Assembly: GCF_000485595.1 (NCBI RefSeq)
Contig: NW_014577217.1
Location: 348,238 to 412,237 of the forward strand
Reading direction: 5' to 3'
Source of the DNA: Priapulus caudatus
Taxonomy: Eukaryota > Priapulida > Priapulimorpha > Priapulimorphida > Priapulidae
Length of the DNA stretch: 64,000 nucleotides
A program made the position numbers and the translations under genes. Below, one piece after another: positions 22,739 to 35,759 of the stretch (its first letter is position 1; the number at the start of each line of letters is the position of its first letter). The notes beneath the pieces were generated by a model that ran no database searches, was not told the origin of the DNA, and saw only the letters and a list, made by a program, of their open reading frames with translations.

Positions 22739-25700
22739 ATTAAATATTAATATTAATATTATATAATTAAATATTAATGCGTGTTTTCATTTCACATGTG
22801 AATTCTAGGACCTACTAGGTGGTTACAAAGTTTGTCTTACGTCTATTTTTCCGCTTGGACTTTTTCGCTGGCTTCGTGGCACCTCCCTCGTTGTTCTCAG
22901 TCTTTTTACGTGCTCTCTGCTGCTTCTTTTCTTTTTTTATTGGCTTCTTAGTTGCCACCTCTTCATCTTCGGTGTCAGATTTATCAAACACAGACAAGTC
23001 AAAGCTCTGCTTATCTCCTGCAAACAACATAATCACAGCTGATAACATTTACAAACATAAAGGAATGATTGTCCTGTGAAGGACTTCTAGAGATCCCAGC
23101 ATGCTTGTATCAGAGTTATCAACCACACAAGAGGTCATCAATGAGTACACCCACACTAAACTAAACTTGGCCTTTGCAGATGAAAATATTCTAGCTTTCA
23201 CTTTTAGGATCAGGCAGCAGTAGCAAGTAGGAATGAGAAGTACCACATATAACATTCTACTATATAAACACATACATTATTTAAAGCAGTAAATATAACG
23301 TAATACCTACAGATTCTTAAATATTTGTATCATTCACCCATATCAAATGTCTAGAGTAATTTTACTGCATTTAGAAAGTTTAATAGAAAACCAAAGTTGT
23401 ACTACGTTATATATAAACTATCTATTCGCATGTATTAGCAATATGCTGCCACCAGATAAAGACTGGAATAGCTTGAGGAGATTTTTACTCACGGATTGCT
23501 TTATCCACCTTGGTTTTGTTCACACGTTCTTCACGTTTGAATTTATTCTAAAAACAATAGAAAATCATAACAAATATATATAATGGTAGCAGATAGAGCT
23601 CATTAATTATTGACTTTCATCATTGATCTCAGCTTTTAAATTTCATTAGCTTCTTAGTTACTGTAACTTATCAATCAATTTTCATTATTATGGTAGGTCA
23701 GTACATCGTAATAAAAGAATACAATGATGACATTTTGCACCTTCAGTTCAATTCTCTTTCTATTAGGAAAGAGGGACCCCATCATGGAGAAATCCGTTCC
23801 AACGGTGCTCAAAGCCTTAAAGAACTTGGCGGTATCTGGAACAGATCAGCCCAAGAAATACACATACATTCACACAACACACATCGTAAAATCGTGCATT
23901 AGACCTGTTATGCTCTATCTCAAGAGGAAGGAAAATTTTACGGTGAGATGATTTGGACGACACGTATGCTTTTCCTAGCATGCAGCGCACAGCTCTACCT
24001 GCAATATGTACTGGATCTGCACCCTCGCTCACATTACCGAGGGATGACAGAGTGCACTGCCCATAACCTTGATCAAGGTCACAGGAGCCCCTGAGCTGCT
24101 GTTGCTACATAGTGCTCATAGTTGTCAGACTGCTAGTGGCACGACATACGCGGGATGTGACAATGCAGGCAGACACGGCATGTTGTGCTTCCTCCTGCAT
24201 TGCACCGGTCGTCTACCTTTGTCACTCCAGGCCCTGGAGCAGGTACGCTTAGAGAAGCTTCCGTACGTTGTGTAGGTATCTCGTGCGTCCTCATAGACTA
24301 CCTCCTTTTCTTGTGCATCCTTCTTTAGCGAAGTATCGATGACAAGGCTGCAAAGAAATCATATGACTGCGAGCAGGTCTCCAGGAACGCGAAGACATTT
24401 GATGGCCAATTGAAGAGATGCAGCCTATAAACAGAATGTTTGCCTTGTTTATAGAACTTTTTATTTGTACAACAACATTAGACTGTTACATAGTTCGCAC
24501 TGAACATACTGTTTTTTCTGCCTTATCACTGTGACAATGAAATGAAGTGATGACGTCAGAGTACATGTAATTCTCACCTGTCCTCGTTAAGTATAATGCT
24601 ACCATCTGGCCCAAGCTTCACCTGGGGCACCAACACATCTTCCTCTTCATCATCTTTTACCTCAGCTTGGGCAGTATCACCTTCTCTGCAAGTGAACGCA
24701 TGCATAGTGCCATTACCATGGTCAACTTCACAGGTCATTTGTAAAAAGTACACTAGTCCTACTTGCTACACTATTAACTTAATTAATTATATGTAATATA
24801 GAATATAACGTAACATTTCCAGACTGCTGGTACCTTTTACCACTGTGCTGACTAAGAACTTTAGAAAATACCAAGCTTCTTACATGTACTTAAATTATAC
24901 ACTCTCCTAAGTACCCCCCCCCCCTTGTTTAATTCTTCTGTATCAATTCCAAAAGGTGTCATCAACTAACAACATTTCACAATGGTCATTGTTATGTTCC
25001 TGAACGAGGACATGTTCTTCTGATTACATGTTTATTTCTGATATCTAGACGACAGCACATCCACTCATCTTGCTACTCAAACACCACGACAGATGGCGCT
25101 CTCGCTCTGGCTTAATTCACCACTGCCACAAGTAGATTTTCCGTTACAATTTGTAACGCCTTTTTACCACAAGGGCCAGGTTACTCGTATCCTATGTAAT
25201 AAGACTTGTACTAATAAAAGTTGCAAAGATATAAAAAATCCGACCATTATTTTATGAGAAATTTGATAAAATAGTGATACGAAATAGTGCGCGTATTGTG
25301 CGCCTATTTACTACTTTCAAATCATTACGCTGTTTACTAAATTAAATTCACGTGTTTATTTAATATTTATCATGAATTTTTTGGATGCTTGCCAATATAC
25401 CTAATTCTCGAACATTGTCTTTGATACATTTTGCTTAAAACATCTAAATTTGTCCACCAACAAACATGCAAATCATAGAAATTTCTAATGTTTTGATCGG
25501 CGGCGACTTCGCGGCCGTTGGATTGCCATTTGCTGGATTTCCCCGGAGCTCCACCCTCTTGAAAAATAGTACCAGCCTTGTGGCAGTGGTATCCTGAGTT
25601 GTACGAAGGGGGCGCGTGATTTTTTTCCCTAGGATAATCAAGAACATAGGGCTCTAGTGAGCGCTGCCATTGGTTGAGCTTGTTTCGTCGCTCAATGACG

Positions 25701-26653
25701 TCACAGTGTCGTCATATTCATAGGACATCCATAATCCATAATTCCAATAATCCTGAATAGCCGAATGCGTAGAGCACGGACGTCGCAAGTGAAAGATCGT
25801 TGGATCGAATCCCATCTGTTTTATAATTATTTTCCTGTTTTCTGAATTTTTCTATCTTTATCCATTTAACAATTTTTTCCCAATTAACGCAAACATTTAC
25901 ATGATTTATTCACAACAATTTAATAACAACAATTAATTTTTACAACAATTAAAAATTAAATTTAAATTTTTTTTTTAATAGGGTTAGGGTTAGGGTCACA
26001 ATGCACCATAAAACAGGAGTTTGAGGCACGTGAATTGTATCAACCAATGGCAGCGCTCACTAGAGCCCTATGTTCTTGATTATCCTAGGAAAAAAAATCA
26101 CGCGAAGGGTGCGCTGCATGCAGTTTGCTTGCTACTCTGATACCAAACTCTACGACAGATGGCGCTCTCGCTCATGGGCTCAATCTACCACTGCCACAAG
26201 TAGATTTCGGTTACAATTTGTAACGCTTTTTTACTACAAGTTTTACAGCAGGCACGTTACTCGTTGTAACTATAGTAAAAATGCGGACTAATAAAAGTTG
26301 CAAAGATATTAAAAATCCGACCGTTATTTCATGAGAAATTTGATAAAATAGTGATACGAAATAGTACGCGGATTGTGCGCCCATTTACCTCTTTCAAATC
26401 ATACGCTGTTTACGAATCTCCATTCGCTGGATTTCCCCCCGAGCTCCGCCCACTTTAAAAATAGTGCTAGCATTGTGGCAGCGGTATCCTGAGTGAGCGA
26501 TGGGGCACTGCATGCAGTTTGCTCTGATACCAAGCATGCTGGGAACAATACTACACCACTTATATCATAATGCATGCTGGGTAATCAATTACATCCCCCA
26601 ACAAAAAATCCCTTCTTAAATTTTAAAATACTCTCAGTGTGCTGTACTACACA
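22739..26653 (-). other. Duplicate of a BDP1 genomic segment with five open exons
   Basis: Near-identical to 30195-34096. On the minus strand it carries exons 24685-24578 (VPQVKLGPDGSIILNED), 24347-24217 (SLVIDTSLKKDAQEKEVVYE, TYTTYGSFSKR), 23835-23741 (FFKALSTVGTDFSMMGSLFP), 23547-23493 (NKFKREERVNKTKVDKAI) and 23017-22841 (a lysine-rich tail after QSFDLSVF). All phases are compatible. The third and fourth form the extended SANT domain of BDP1. The segment lies downstream of the BDP1 stop codon and so outside the gene as assembled. The exons have open frames here, whereas the copy inside the gene is frameshifted. Confidence 0.88.
25085..26510. mobile_element. Composite repeat: tRNA-derived SINE in an inverted repeat, flanked by direct repeats
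   Basis: A tRNA-like head (TGAATAGCCGAATGCG.AGAGC, then GGATCGAATCCC as B box) lies at about 25755-25825. An AT-rich body ends in three TTAGGG units near 25980. Around it lie inverted arms at about 25610-25676 and 26040-26106 (TAGGATAATCAAGAACATAG and complement). Outside these are direct repeats at 25085-25345 and 26150-26415 (GACAGATGGCGCTCTCGCTC, GATACGAAATAGT) and 25515-25612 versus 26418-26510. A second copy lies at about 32530-33960, and a lone SINE at about 57000-57340. Confidence 0.7.
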
Positions 26654-26722
26654 GTAACTCAGCTAGCAGATCTACTCAGCTAGCAGATCTACTCAGCTAG
26701 CAGCTCTACTCAGCTAGCAGAT
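26654..26722. repeat. 17-bp tandem repeat, right border of the duplicated block
   Basis: Four units of CTCAGCTAGCAGATCTA abut the stop codon of the last BDP1 exon. With the array at 21432-21487 it brackets the 5.2-kb block. Confidence 0.9.
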
Positions 26723-28710
26723 CTACTCGACTTGCATCTCGTTGACAACTTCCTCGATGACAGCCTCGCTGATGACCGCGCCGCCGCCGCCGCCGCCGCG
26801 TTCGTCCTCCCTCATCTGCATGATGATGTCCCTCGTTGCAAAGTTATTCATGTTCAGGGCCTCGATCGCCGTGTCCGTGTCGCTGCCAGACGTCACGTCA
26901 CCCACGTCAACCCCAGCTGAAATTATCAGTCATGGAAAAAGAGTTGTAAAAAACTGCATTTTTCGCAGCATTCTCGCGCAGAAAACTTGCAATGCAGTTT
27001 GCAATGCGTTACCTAAGTCGAACACATCTGAAACGATCAGTTGTAAAAAAAAAATATATTAAAAAACTGCATTTTCGGCGGCATTCTCGCTCAGAAAACT
27101 TCACAGCCTGCAGCTGAAATTTTGCGTCGACCCCGTCGGAAAACGATTAGTTGTAAAAAGTATTTTTGCATAATAATTTTTGCAACTGAAATTTTGCATG
27201 TAAAGCTTGCGACTTGCAGCTCCTGTTTTGCACAGAAAACTTGCGCACATGCATGAAAGTCTGACATGGTCAAAAGAAACAGCATCTAGACGACATGTTG
27301 GTACGCTCATTAACCTTACCTCGACGACCGCGGTCGGGCCTGGGTTGCGCCAGACCGCTGGTCAACGCTCCAGAATGGGTCAATCCGGACGGCACAAGTC
27401 TGAGCGGCGGCGGCACTCCTATCGTGGAAGGAGGCGGCGAGGCAAGTCGGGGAGGCGAGCGTAGGCTCTGAAGGATTGCCGACGCAGGGCTGGCCCTCAC
27501 ACCGGGATGTGGCGGAGATTTGATGAGCGGCGGAGGAGATTTCATGCCTCCCGAATGAGTACCCCCTGGTGGTGGTGATACCATGTACACATGGATAACC
27601 TATAAGATAAAAGAGGAATGTGTGATTAGTGACACTCAAGGCCTATAAAGAACATGTACATTAATCATAGAACATATCAGGAAGCACAGTGAAGACGTAG
27701 CATAGTAATAATACGTATATCATGTGATACGATTCTGTCATAACAACACAAACACACATGACTACGCTTACAGTGCATCAATTTTATTATAATCTTTATT
27801 AATTATTATTATTATCATTTATTTTATTATTATTTTATTATTTATTATTATTATTATTTAGTATTTTTTTATACTTATTTTAATCAGATCTGTACCTTGG
27901 ATTTAGGGTCATCCGATTCACCTCGCACAAACACCAGCTGCCCGGGTGAGAGCGGTCCCGCCGAATCGCCTAGCAAGACGCGCGGGGAGGCGGGAGAACT
28001 CAAGCCGCTAGCCCCGGCCGCGTTGGGCGAGCCACCACCACCCTTCGCCTCGAGGGCCGCAGCAGCAGCGATGTTCAACCTCGGTCTCGCGTCGCTCCTC
28101 TGCAGAATCCGATCTATCGACGGCAGCGGCCTCGTTGGGGACGGTCGCCGCGCAGGGGGCGCCTCTGTCACCGGCGTCTCGTCGTCGGGCTGCTTGCGCG
28201 GGCGCCCCCTGCGCTTGCGCACCGCCTCCTCGGCCTGGTAGACGTGCACGCGCTTCGGCTGGCGTCCCGCGCGCGTCACGCGCTCGGTGAGGTTGCTCAG
28301 GTACTCCTCCTCCTCCTCATCCTCCTCATCCTGCTCGGCAGCTTCCTCTTCAGCGTTCTCGGCGTTGTTTTCGACGTCTTCGGCGTCTGCCTCGACAGCA
28401 TCGACGTCTAGCTGGTCATCAGAGTCCGACTCCTCGTACGATAGTTGTCCTCCTGGCAACGCGGGACAAACGCAGAATAACGCAAGAGCCTTCACGCGCG
28501 CTCGATATCATTAATAATTATCATTAATATAATATTAATATCATATTAAGTCATAATGGAGTTTTTAACAATAATGATGACATTCATGTTGGCAATGCCA
28601 TGAGATCAATATATCGTGATTAATTATATGGCAATAAATAATTTTTGGTATTTTTACTAGAGTTTCTGATGTTAATGGCTGAATATATACATTAAATAAT
28701 TTAAAACTCA

Positions 28711-28751
<41 letters not shown>

Positions 28752-29788
28752 GTATATCATATCCGTGTCTAAATTATACATACTCTACATCCTCTGATAG
28801 TCTTCCTTTTCTGGACATGATTGTTATTATATCTGGTTTAAACTTAATTACCTCGGTGTTTTCTAAACCCAGACTGACACCAATTCTTATCTAATGATTC
28901 TTCTTCTCACCCTCGCCACACTAAAAATAGCCTCCGCCATCTCAATTTGTTACGTTTAAAAAGATATGCAGCTCAAAAACTGATTTTACACAAAAGCTTC
29001 CAATATGATTGAATGTTTTACACGCCGTGGCTATAATCAATCTGATCTAAGAAATTTAAAAAGATACTTCCTTTAAATCGGGCGTCGTTAATAACCCCTA
29101 GAAAAGACGGCGTGAATAAGACGTCAGACAGATGTCCATTGGTTTTAACCTATACCCTTCAATCCTGCACATCAAAAGTTTGTTAATTGATAATTATAAT
29201 TCTTCAAAACGATCCAATCACAGTTAACATCTTTTCAAACACGCACCTTTATGCTCGTACAGACGTGATACCAACCTCCGCGACATTCTTGTTTCAAGCA
29301 CAGTTTACAACTCTGACAACCCGTGAGCCAACCTGGCTCATACCCATGTTGTCGGAAACGTTGCAGTACTTGCAATTTTATCACGAATAGGTCTGTGGTT
29401 CAAGGACCTCGGGGCAAATTTATAGTGCGGATTCATTACATGCGTGTCGACGAACCTCATTTACGCCATTGAATGCATTAAATGCCAAATTTACTATATT
29501 GGCGACAAAAACGCCGCCTTGCGGATAGTTTGTTGAACACTTAAGATCTATTCGCCTCAATTTGCATTTTCCGGTTGCTGACCATTTTAACCAACCGATC
29601 ACCACATTGATGACGTGCGTGTGTTGTGTCTGCCAACTGACACCATATAACAATAGCTCACGTCGACACATGACTGAGCAGAAATTAATCTGAGGGTTGG
29701 TTGTTTAAATCCAGGGGCCATGAACGTAAACTTTAATTACGTGTGATTTTTGAGTCCATTGCTTCGTTGGTGTTGTTTGTGTGTGTGT

Positions 29789-29850
<62 letters not shown>

Positions 29851-30093
29851 GATCGTGTGTGTGTGTGTTTTGTGTGTGTGTGCGTTTTTGTGCGTGTATA
29901 TATATATGTGCGTGTTCTTTTGTCGTCCGTATTCATGGCAACGAGCGAATTGTGTGAATCCTTCATATCTATAACGCATTGTATTTGTTTTTGATTATTT
30001 GATTCTATTCCAATGTCTGCTGACCTGATGAAGAGATGTAATCTCGAAAGCTTGTCAATTAAACTTTAACACCCTTATTCTATACCTTGACTT

Positions 30094-30129
<36 letters not shown>

Positions 30130-33100
30130 ATATAAATAATTTTTTATGCCATTCAATATATAACAAAATAATTCATTACTATGCAGCTTAATTATCCATT
30201 AAATATTAATATTAATATTATATAATTAAATATTAATGCGTGTTTTCATTTCACATGTGAATTCTAGGACTACTAGGTGGTTACAAAGTTTGTCTTACGT
30301 CTATTTTCCGCTTGGACTTTTTCGCTGGCTTCGTGGCACCTCCTCGTTGTTCTCAGTCTTTTTACGTGCTCTCTGCTGCTTCTTTCTTTTTTTATTGGCT
30401 TCTTAGTTGCCACCTCTTCATCTTCGGTGTCAGATTTATCAAACACAGACAAGTCAAAGCTCTGCTTATCTCCTGCAAACAACATAATCACAGCTGATAA
30501 CATTTACAAACATAAAGGAATGATTGTCCTGTGAAGGACTTCTAGAGATCCCAGCATGCTTGTATCAGAGTTATCAACCACACAAGAGGTCATCAACAAT
30601 GAGTACACCCACACTAAACTAAACTTGGCCTTTGCAGATGAAAATATTCTAGCTTTCACTTTTAGGATCAGGCAGCAGTAGCAAGTAGGAATGAGAAGTA
30701 CCACATATAACATTCTACTATATAACACATACATATTTAAAGCAGTAAATATAACGTAATACCTACAGATTCTTAAATATTTGTATCATTCACCCAATCA
30801 AATGTCTAGAGTAATTTTACTGCATTTAGAAAGTTTAATAGAAAACCAAAGTTGTACTACGTTATATATAAACTATTATTCGCATGTATTAGCAATATGC
30901 TGCCACCAGATAAAGACTGGAATAGCTTGAGGAGATTTTTACTCAGGATTGCTTTATACCACCTTGTTTTGTTCACACGTTCTTCACGTTTGAATTTATT
31001 CTAAAAAACAATAGAAAATCATAACAAATAATAATAATGGTAGCAGATAGAGCTCATTAATTATTGACTTTCATCATTGATCTCAGCTTTTAAATTTCAT
31101 TAGCTTCTTAGTTACTGTAACTTATCAATCAATTTTCATTATTATGGTAGGTCAGTACATCGTAATAAAAGAATACAATGATGACATTTTGCACCTTCAG
31201 TTCAATTTCCTTTCTATTAGGAAAGAGGGACCCCATCATGGAGAAATCCGTTCCAACGGTGCTCAAAGCTTAAAGAACTTGGCGTATCTGGAACAGATCA
31301 CCCAAGAAATACACATACATTCACACAACACACATCGTAAAATCGTGCATTAGACCTGTTATGCATCTATCCAAGAGGAAGGAAAATTTTACGGTGAGAT
31401 GATTTGGACGACACGTATGCTTTTCCTAGCATGCAGCGCACAGCTCTACCTGCAATATGTACTGGATCTGCACCTCGCTCACATTACCGAGGGATGACAG
31501 AGTGCACTGCCCATAACCTTGATCAAGGTCACAGGAGCCCCTGAGCTGCTGTTGCTACATAGTGCTCATAGTTGTCAGACTGCTAGTGGCACGACATACG
31601 CGGATGTGACAATGCAGGCAGACACGGCATGTTGTGCTTCCCTCTGCATTGCACCGGTCGTCTACCTTTGTCACTCGCAGCCGGCCCTGGAGCAGGTACG
31701 CTTAGAGAAGCTTCCGTACGTTGTGTAGGTATCTCGTGCGTCCTCATAGACTACCGATCCTTTTCTTGTGCATCCTTCTTAGCGAAGTATCGATGACAAG
31801 GCTGCAAAGAAAATCATATGACTGCGAGGCAGGTCTCCAGGAACGCGAAGACATTTGATGGCCAATTGAAGAGATGCAGCCTATAAACAGAATGTTTGCC
31901 TTGTTTATAGAACTTTTTATTTGTACAACAACATTAGACTGTTACATAGTTGCCACTGAACATACTGTTTTTTCTGCTTATCACTGTGACAATGAAATGA
32001 AGTGATGACGTCAGAGTACATGTAATTCTCACCTGTCCTCGTTAATATAATGCTACCATCTGGCCGCAAGCTTCACCTGGGCACCAACACATCTTCCTCT
32101 CATCATCTTTTACCTCAGCTTGGGCAGTATACCTTCTCTGCAAGTGAACGCATGCATAGGCCATTACCATGGTCAACTTCACAGGTCATTTGTAAAAAGT
32201 ACACTAGTCCACTGCTACACTATTAACTTAATTAATTATATGTAATATAGAATATAACGTAACATTTCCAGACTGCTGGTACCTTTACGCCACTGTGCTG
32301 ACTAAGAACTTTAGAAAATACCAAGCTTCTTACATGTACTTAAATTATACACTCTCCTAAGTACCCCCCCCCTTGTTAATCTTCTGTATCAATTCAAAAG
32401 GTGTCATCACTAACAACATTTCACAATGGTCATTGTTATGTTCCTGAACGAGGACATGTTTCTTCTGATTACATGTTTATTCCTGATATCTGACGACAGC
32501 ACATCCACTCATCTGCTACTCAAACACCACGACAGATGGCGCTCTCGCTCTGGCTTAATTCAGCCACTGCCACACAGTAGATTTTCGTTACAATTGTAAC
32601 GCCTTTTACACAAGGGCCAGGTTACTCGTATCCTATGTAATAAGACTTGTACTAATAAAAGTTGCAAAAGATATAAAAATCCGACCATTATTTTAGAAAT
32701 TTGATAAAATAGTGATACGAAATAGTGCGGCGTATTGGTCGCCTATTTACTACTTTCAAATCCATTACGCTGTTTACTAAATTAAATTCACGTGTTTATT
32801 TAATATTTATATGAATTTTTCGATGCTTGCCAATATACCTAATTCTCGAACATTGTCTTTGATACATTTTTGCGTATTCCACTAAACATCTAAATTTGTC
32901 CACCAAACAAACATGGCAATCATAGAAATTCTAATGTTTTGATGGCGCGACTTCGCGCCGTTGGATATTGCCATTTGCTGATTCCACCGGAGCTCCACCC
33001 TCTTGAAAAATAGTAACCAGCCTTGTGGCAGTGGTATCCTGAGTTGTACGAAGGGGACGCGCTGATTTTTTTCCCTAGGATTAATCAAGAACTATAGGGC

Positions 33101-35704
33101 TCAGTGACGCGCTGCCATTGTTTGAGCTTGTTTCGTCGCTAATGCACGTCACAGTGTCCGTCATATTCAAAGACATCCATAATCCATAATTCCAATAATC
33201 CTGAATAGCCGAATGCGTAGAGCACGGACGTCGCAAGTGAAAGATCGTTGATCGAATCCCATCTGTTTTATAATTATTTCCTGTTTTCTGAATTGTTCTA
33301 TCTTTATCCATTTAACAATTTTTCCCAATTAAGCGCAAAACATTTACATGATTATTCACAACAATTTAATAACAACAATTAATTTTCAACAAATTAAAAA
33401 TTAAATTAAATTTTTTTTAATAGGTTAGGGTTAGGTCACAATTGCACGCATAAAGCAGGAGTTTGAGGCACGTGAATTGTAATCAACCAATGGCAGCGCT
33501 CACTAGAGCCCTATGTTCTTGATTATCCTAGGAAAAAAAATCACCGAGAGGGTCGCTGCCATGCAGTTTGCTTGCTACTCTGATACCAAACTCTACGACA
33601 GATGGCGCTCTCGCTCATGGGCTCAATCTACCACGTGCACAAGTAGATTCGTTACAATTTGTAACGCTTTTTTACTACAAGTTTTACAGCAGGCACGTTA
33701 CTCGTTGTAACTATAGTAAAAATGCGGACTAATAAAAGTTGCAAAGAACTAAAAAATCCGACGTTTATTTCATGAGAAATTTGATAAAATAGTGATACGA
33801 AATAGTACGCGGATTGGTGCGCCCATTTACCTCTTTCAAATCATACGCTGTTTACGAATCTCCATTCGCTGGATTTCCCCCCGAGCTCGCGCCACTTAAA
33901 AAATAGTGCTAGCATTGTGGCAGCGGTATCCTGAGTGAGCGATGGGGCGACTGCATGCAGTTTGCTCTGATACCAAGCATGCTGGGAACAATACTACACC
34001 ACTTATATCATAATGCATGCTGGGTAATCAATTATCATCCCCCAACAAAAAATCCCTTCTTAAATTTTAAAATACTCTCAGTGTGCTGTACTACACAGTA
34101 GACTGTCATCGATGCCCACCTCATCGATAAATCAGCGATGATTTGCGGTCCGATATCGATATCGAATATAATCGAGAAAATAGCGATCCGATTTTTTTTA
34201 TTTTTTTTTTATTTTGCTAAAATGCTAGCCAGCGAGCATCCGTAGCATTTTTGACTGAGCGGCCGCCGCCCATTATCGGAAGTAGCGCAGGGCGCATGCA
34301 TACAGAGACAATCAATAACTGTGTGTTGCTTTGTCTCTGGTGCGTATCCTGTCTCACTGACTCTATAATAAAATCTGTCTACCGTAAAAGCATGTCTGCT
34401 GCTTCGCCATTGCGCGCGACCAGGTCAATCTGGTTGAATTCAGATAAATATATACTTCGCTCATGTTTGTATTTAAGCACAGCGATGTATAAAATGCATA
34501 GTTTATCATAGTAGAACACAAACATGAGTTTACTGGTACTTTCACGGCTCATGTTTTATTACAATTATTAAATCGAATCGATCGAATACGGATCGAAATA
34601 TCGAAAAAAAAAATATCATAATCGAATCGAAATAATTTGATACCAATGACAGCCCTACTACACAGTATGCTAAGTAGATTTCCCACATGCAACCAATGTT
34701 ATTCATGTACTTACATCGGCACGTTAGATGGCTGGGAAATCTCAGACCCCTGTGTGCTGGCAGCTGTGCTTCTAGACGGTGACTTGTCCCTGCTGCTGTA
34801 TTCCAAGATGATATCGGATCACACAAAACAGTAAAGATCTTCATTCCGGAAGCACATCGCATTTTACCATTTCATTACGACATGGAGAACTTGTATACAC
34901 TGACGATTGCAAGAATGCTTTTAGTGAAATTTCATCACGAAATTGTCAGAGAAAGTAAAACTCCTAAAAATGGATTCGTGGAGAAACGCATTTTCCCTCA
35001 TATGTGGCTTACTCACGGCATGCAGTTGTTCTTGGGGTTCCAGTAAATCAGGTCCATCATAGTCATGTTACTTTTATCCGGCGGTTTCTTTGCTGTCCAC
35101 CGATGACGCTGTCTTCTCTTCATCACTACCAGCTTCTCTTTCTCCTGCACATATTATACATAATTACACATCATATCAAGAGCTAATAATACATTATTAT
35201 AGTATATGTGTTATTAGCTATTATTATTTTTATTATTTATGTATTATTAGCTCTTTATCACATACATATTCTGCGGCGCTGGCAATCAAAAGCCCATTCA
35301 CCCTGTTAATTTCAAAACATTCCTACATTCTTGTTCCAGCAACCTAATTTTTTACTGTTTGATGCAAACAACATTAAAAGAATACAAATGACCAAAGTAC
35401 AAACTATATTAATCTCCTCAACCATTTTACAGATGCCTGGAAATATTACACTCTCTATATCCAGAACGCTTGTTCTGCGCTCTCTTGCAGTGTGTGTAGA
35501 TTGTTCGCTGCTGCTAGGGGTGGCTGAAGGCTGAGGTGTGGATGGGGTTGCTACTCTGTTTGCCACGGCGTGCTCATCCCTCCCAACTTGAGACGGTGAT
35601 GGAATGCTGGAAAGACACACACACACACACACACACTAATGTCTGCATAGAAACCGAATCGTATTTCATCACGAACTGATACACTATGTTTCATCATCAT
35701 TATC

Positions 35705-35759
<55 letters not shown>

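Noticed and set aside
22815-23048. Open frame ending FVTT as a terminal exon with its own stop
   Set aside because: A strong GTAAGA donor lies inside it at 22840 and gives the phase required by the next BDP1 exon (KRKNR joined to RGQLSYEESD). The downstream stop is intronic read-through.
25975-25998. Interstitial telomere or chromosome fusion point
   Set aside because: Only two or three TTAGGG units, in the same place within each copy of a SINE-like repeat, so they belong to the element.
27207-27464. Plus-strand basic open frame (KSERRRHSYRGRRRRGKSG)
   Set aside because: It is the antisense of BDP1 exon 11, whose splice sites and phase are convincing.
29743-29994. Cysteine/valine-rich or histidine/threonine-rich small proteins
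   Set aside because: These are translations of a (GT)n tract; the same applies to frames at 2382-2663, 49325-49968 and 43087-43545.
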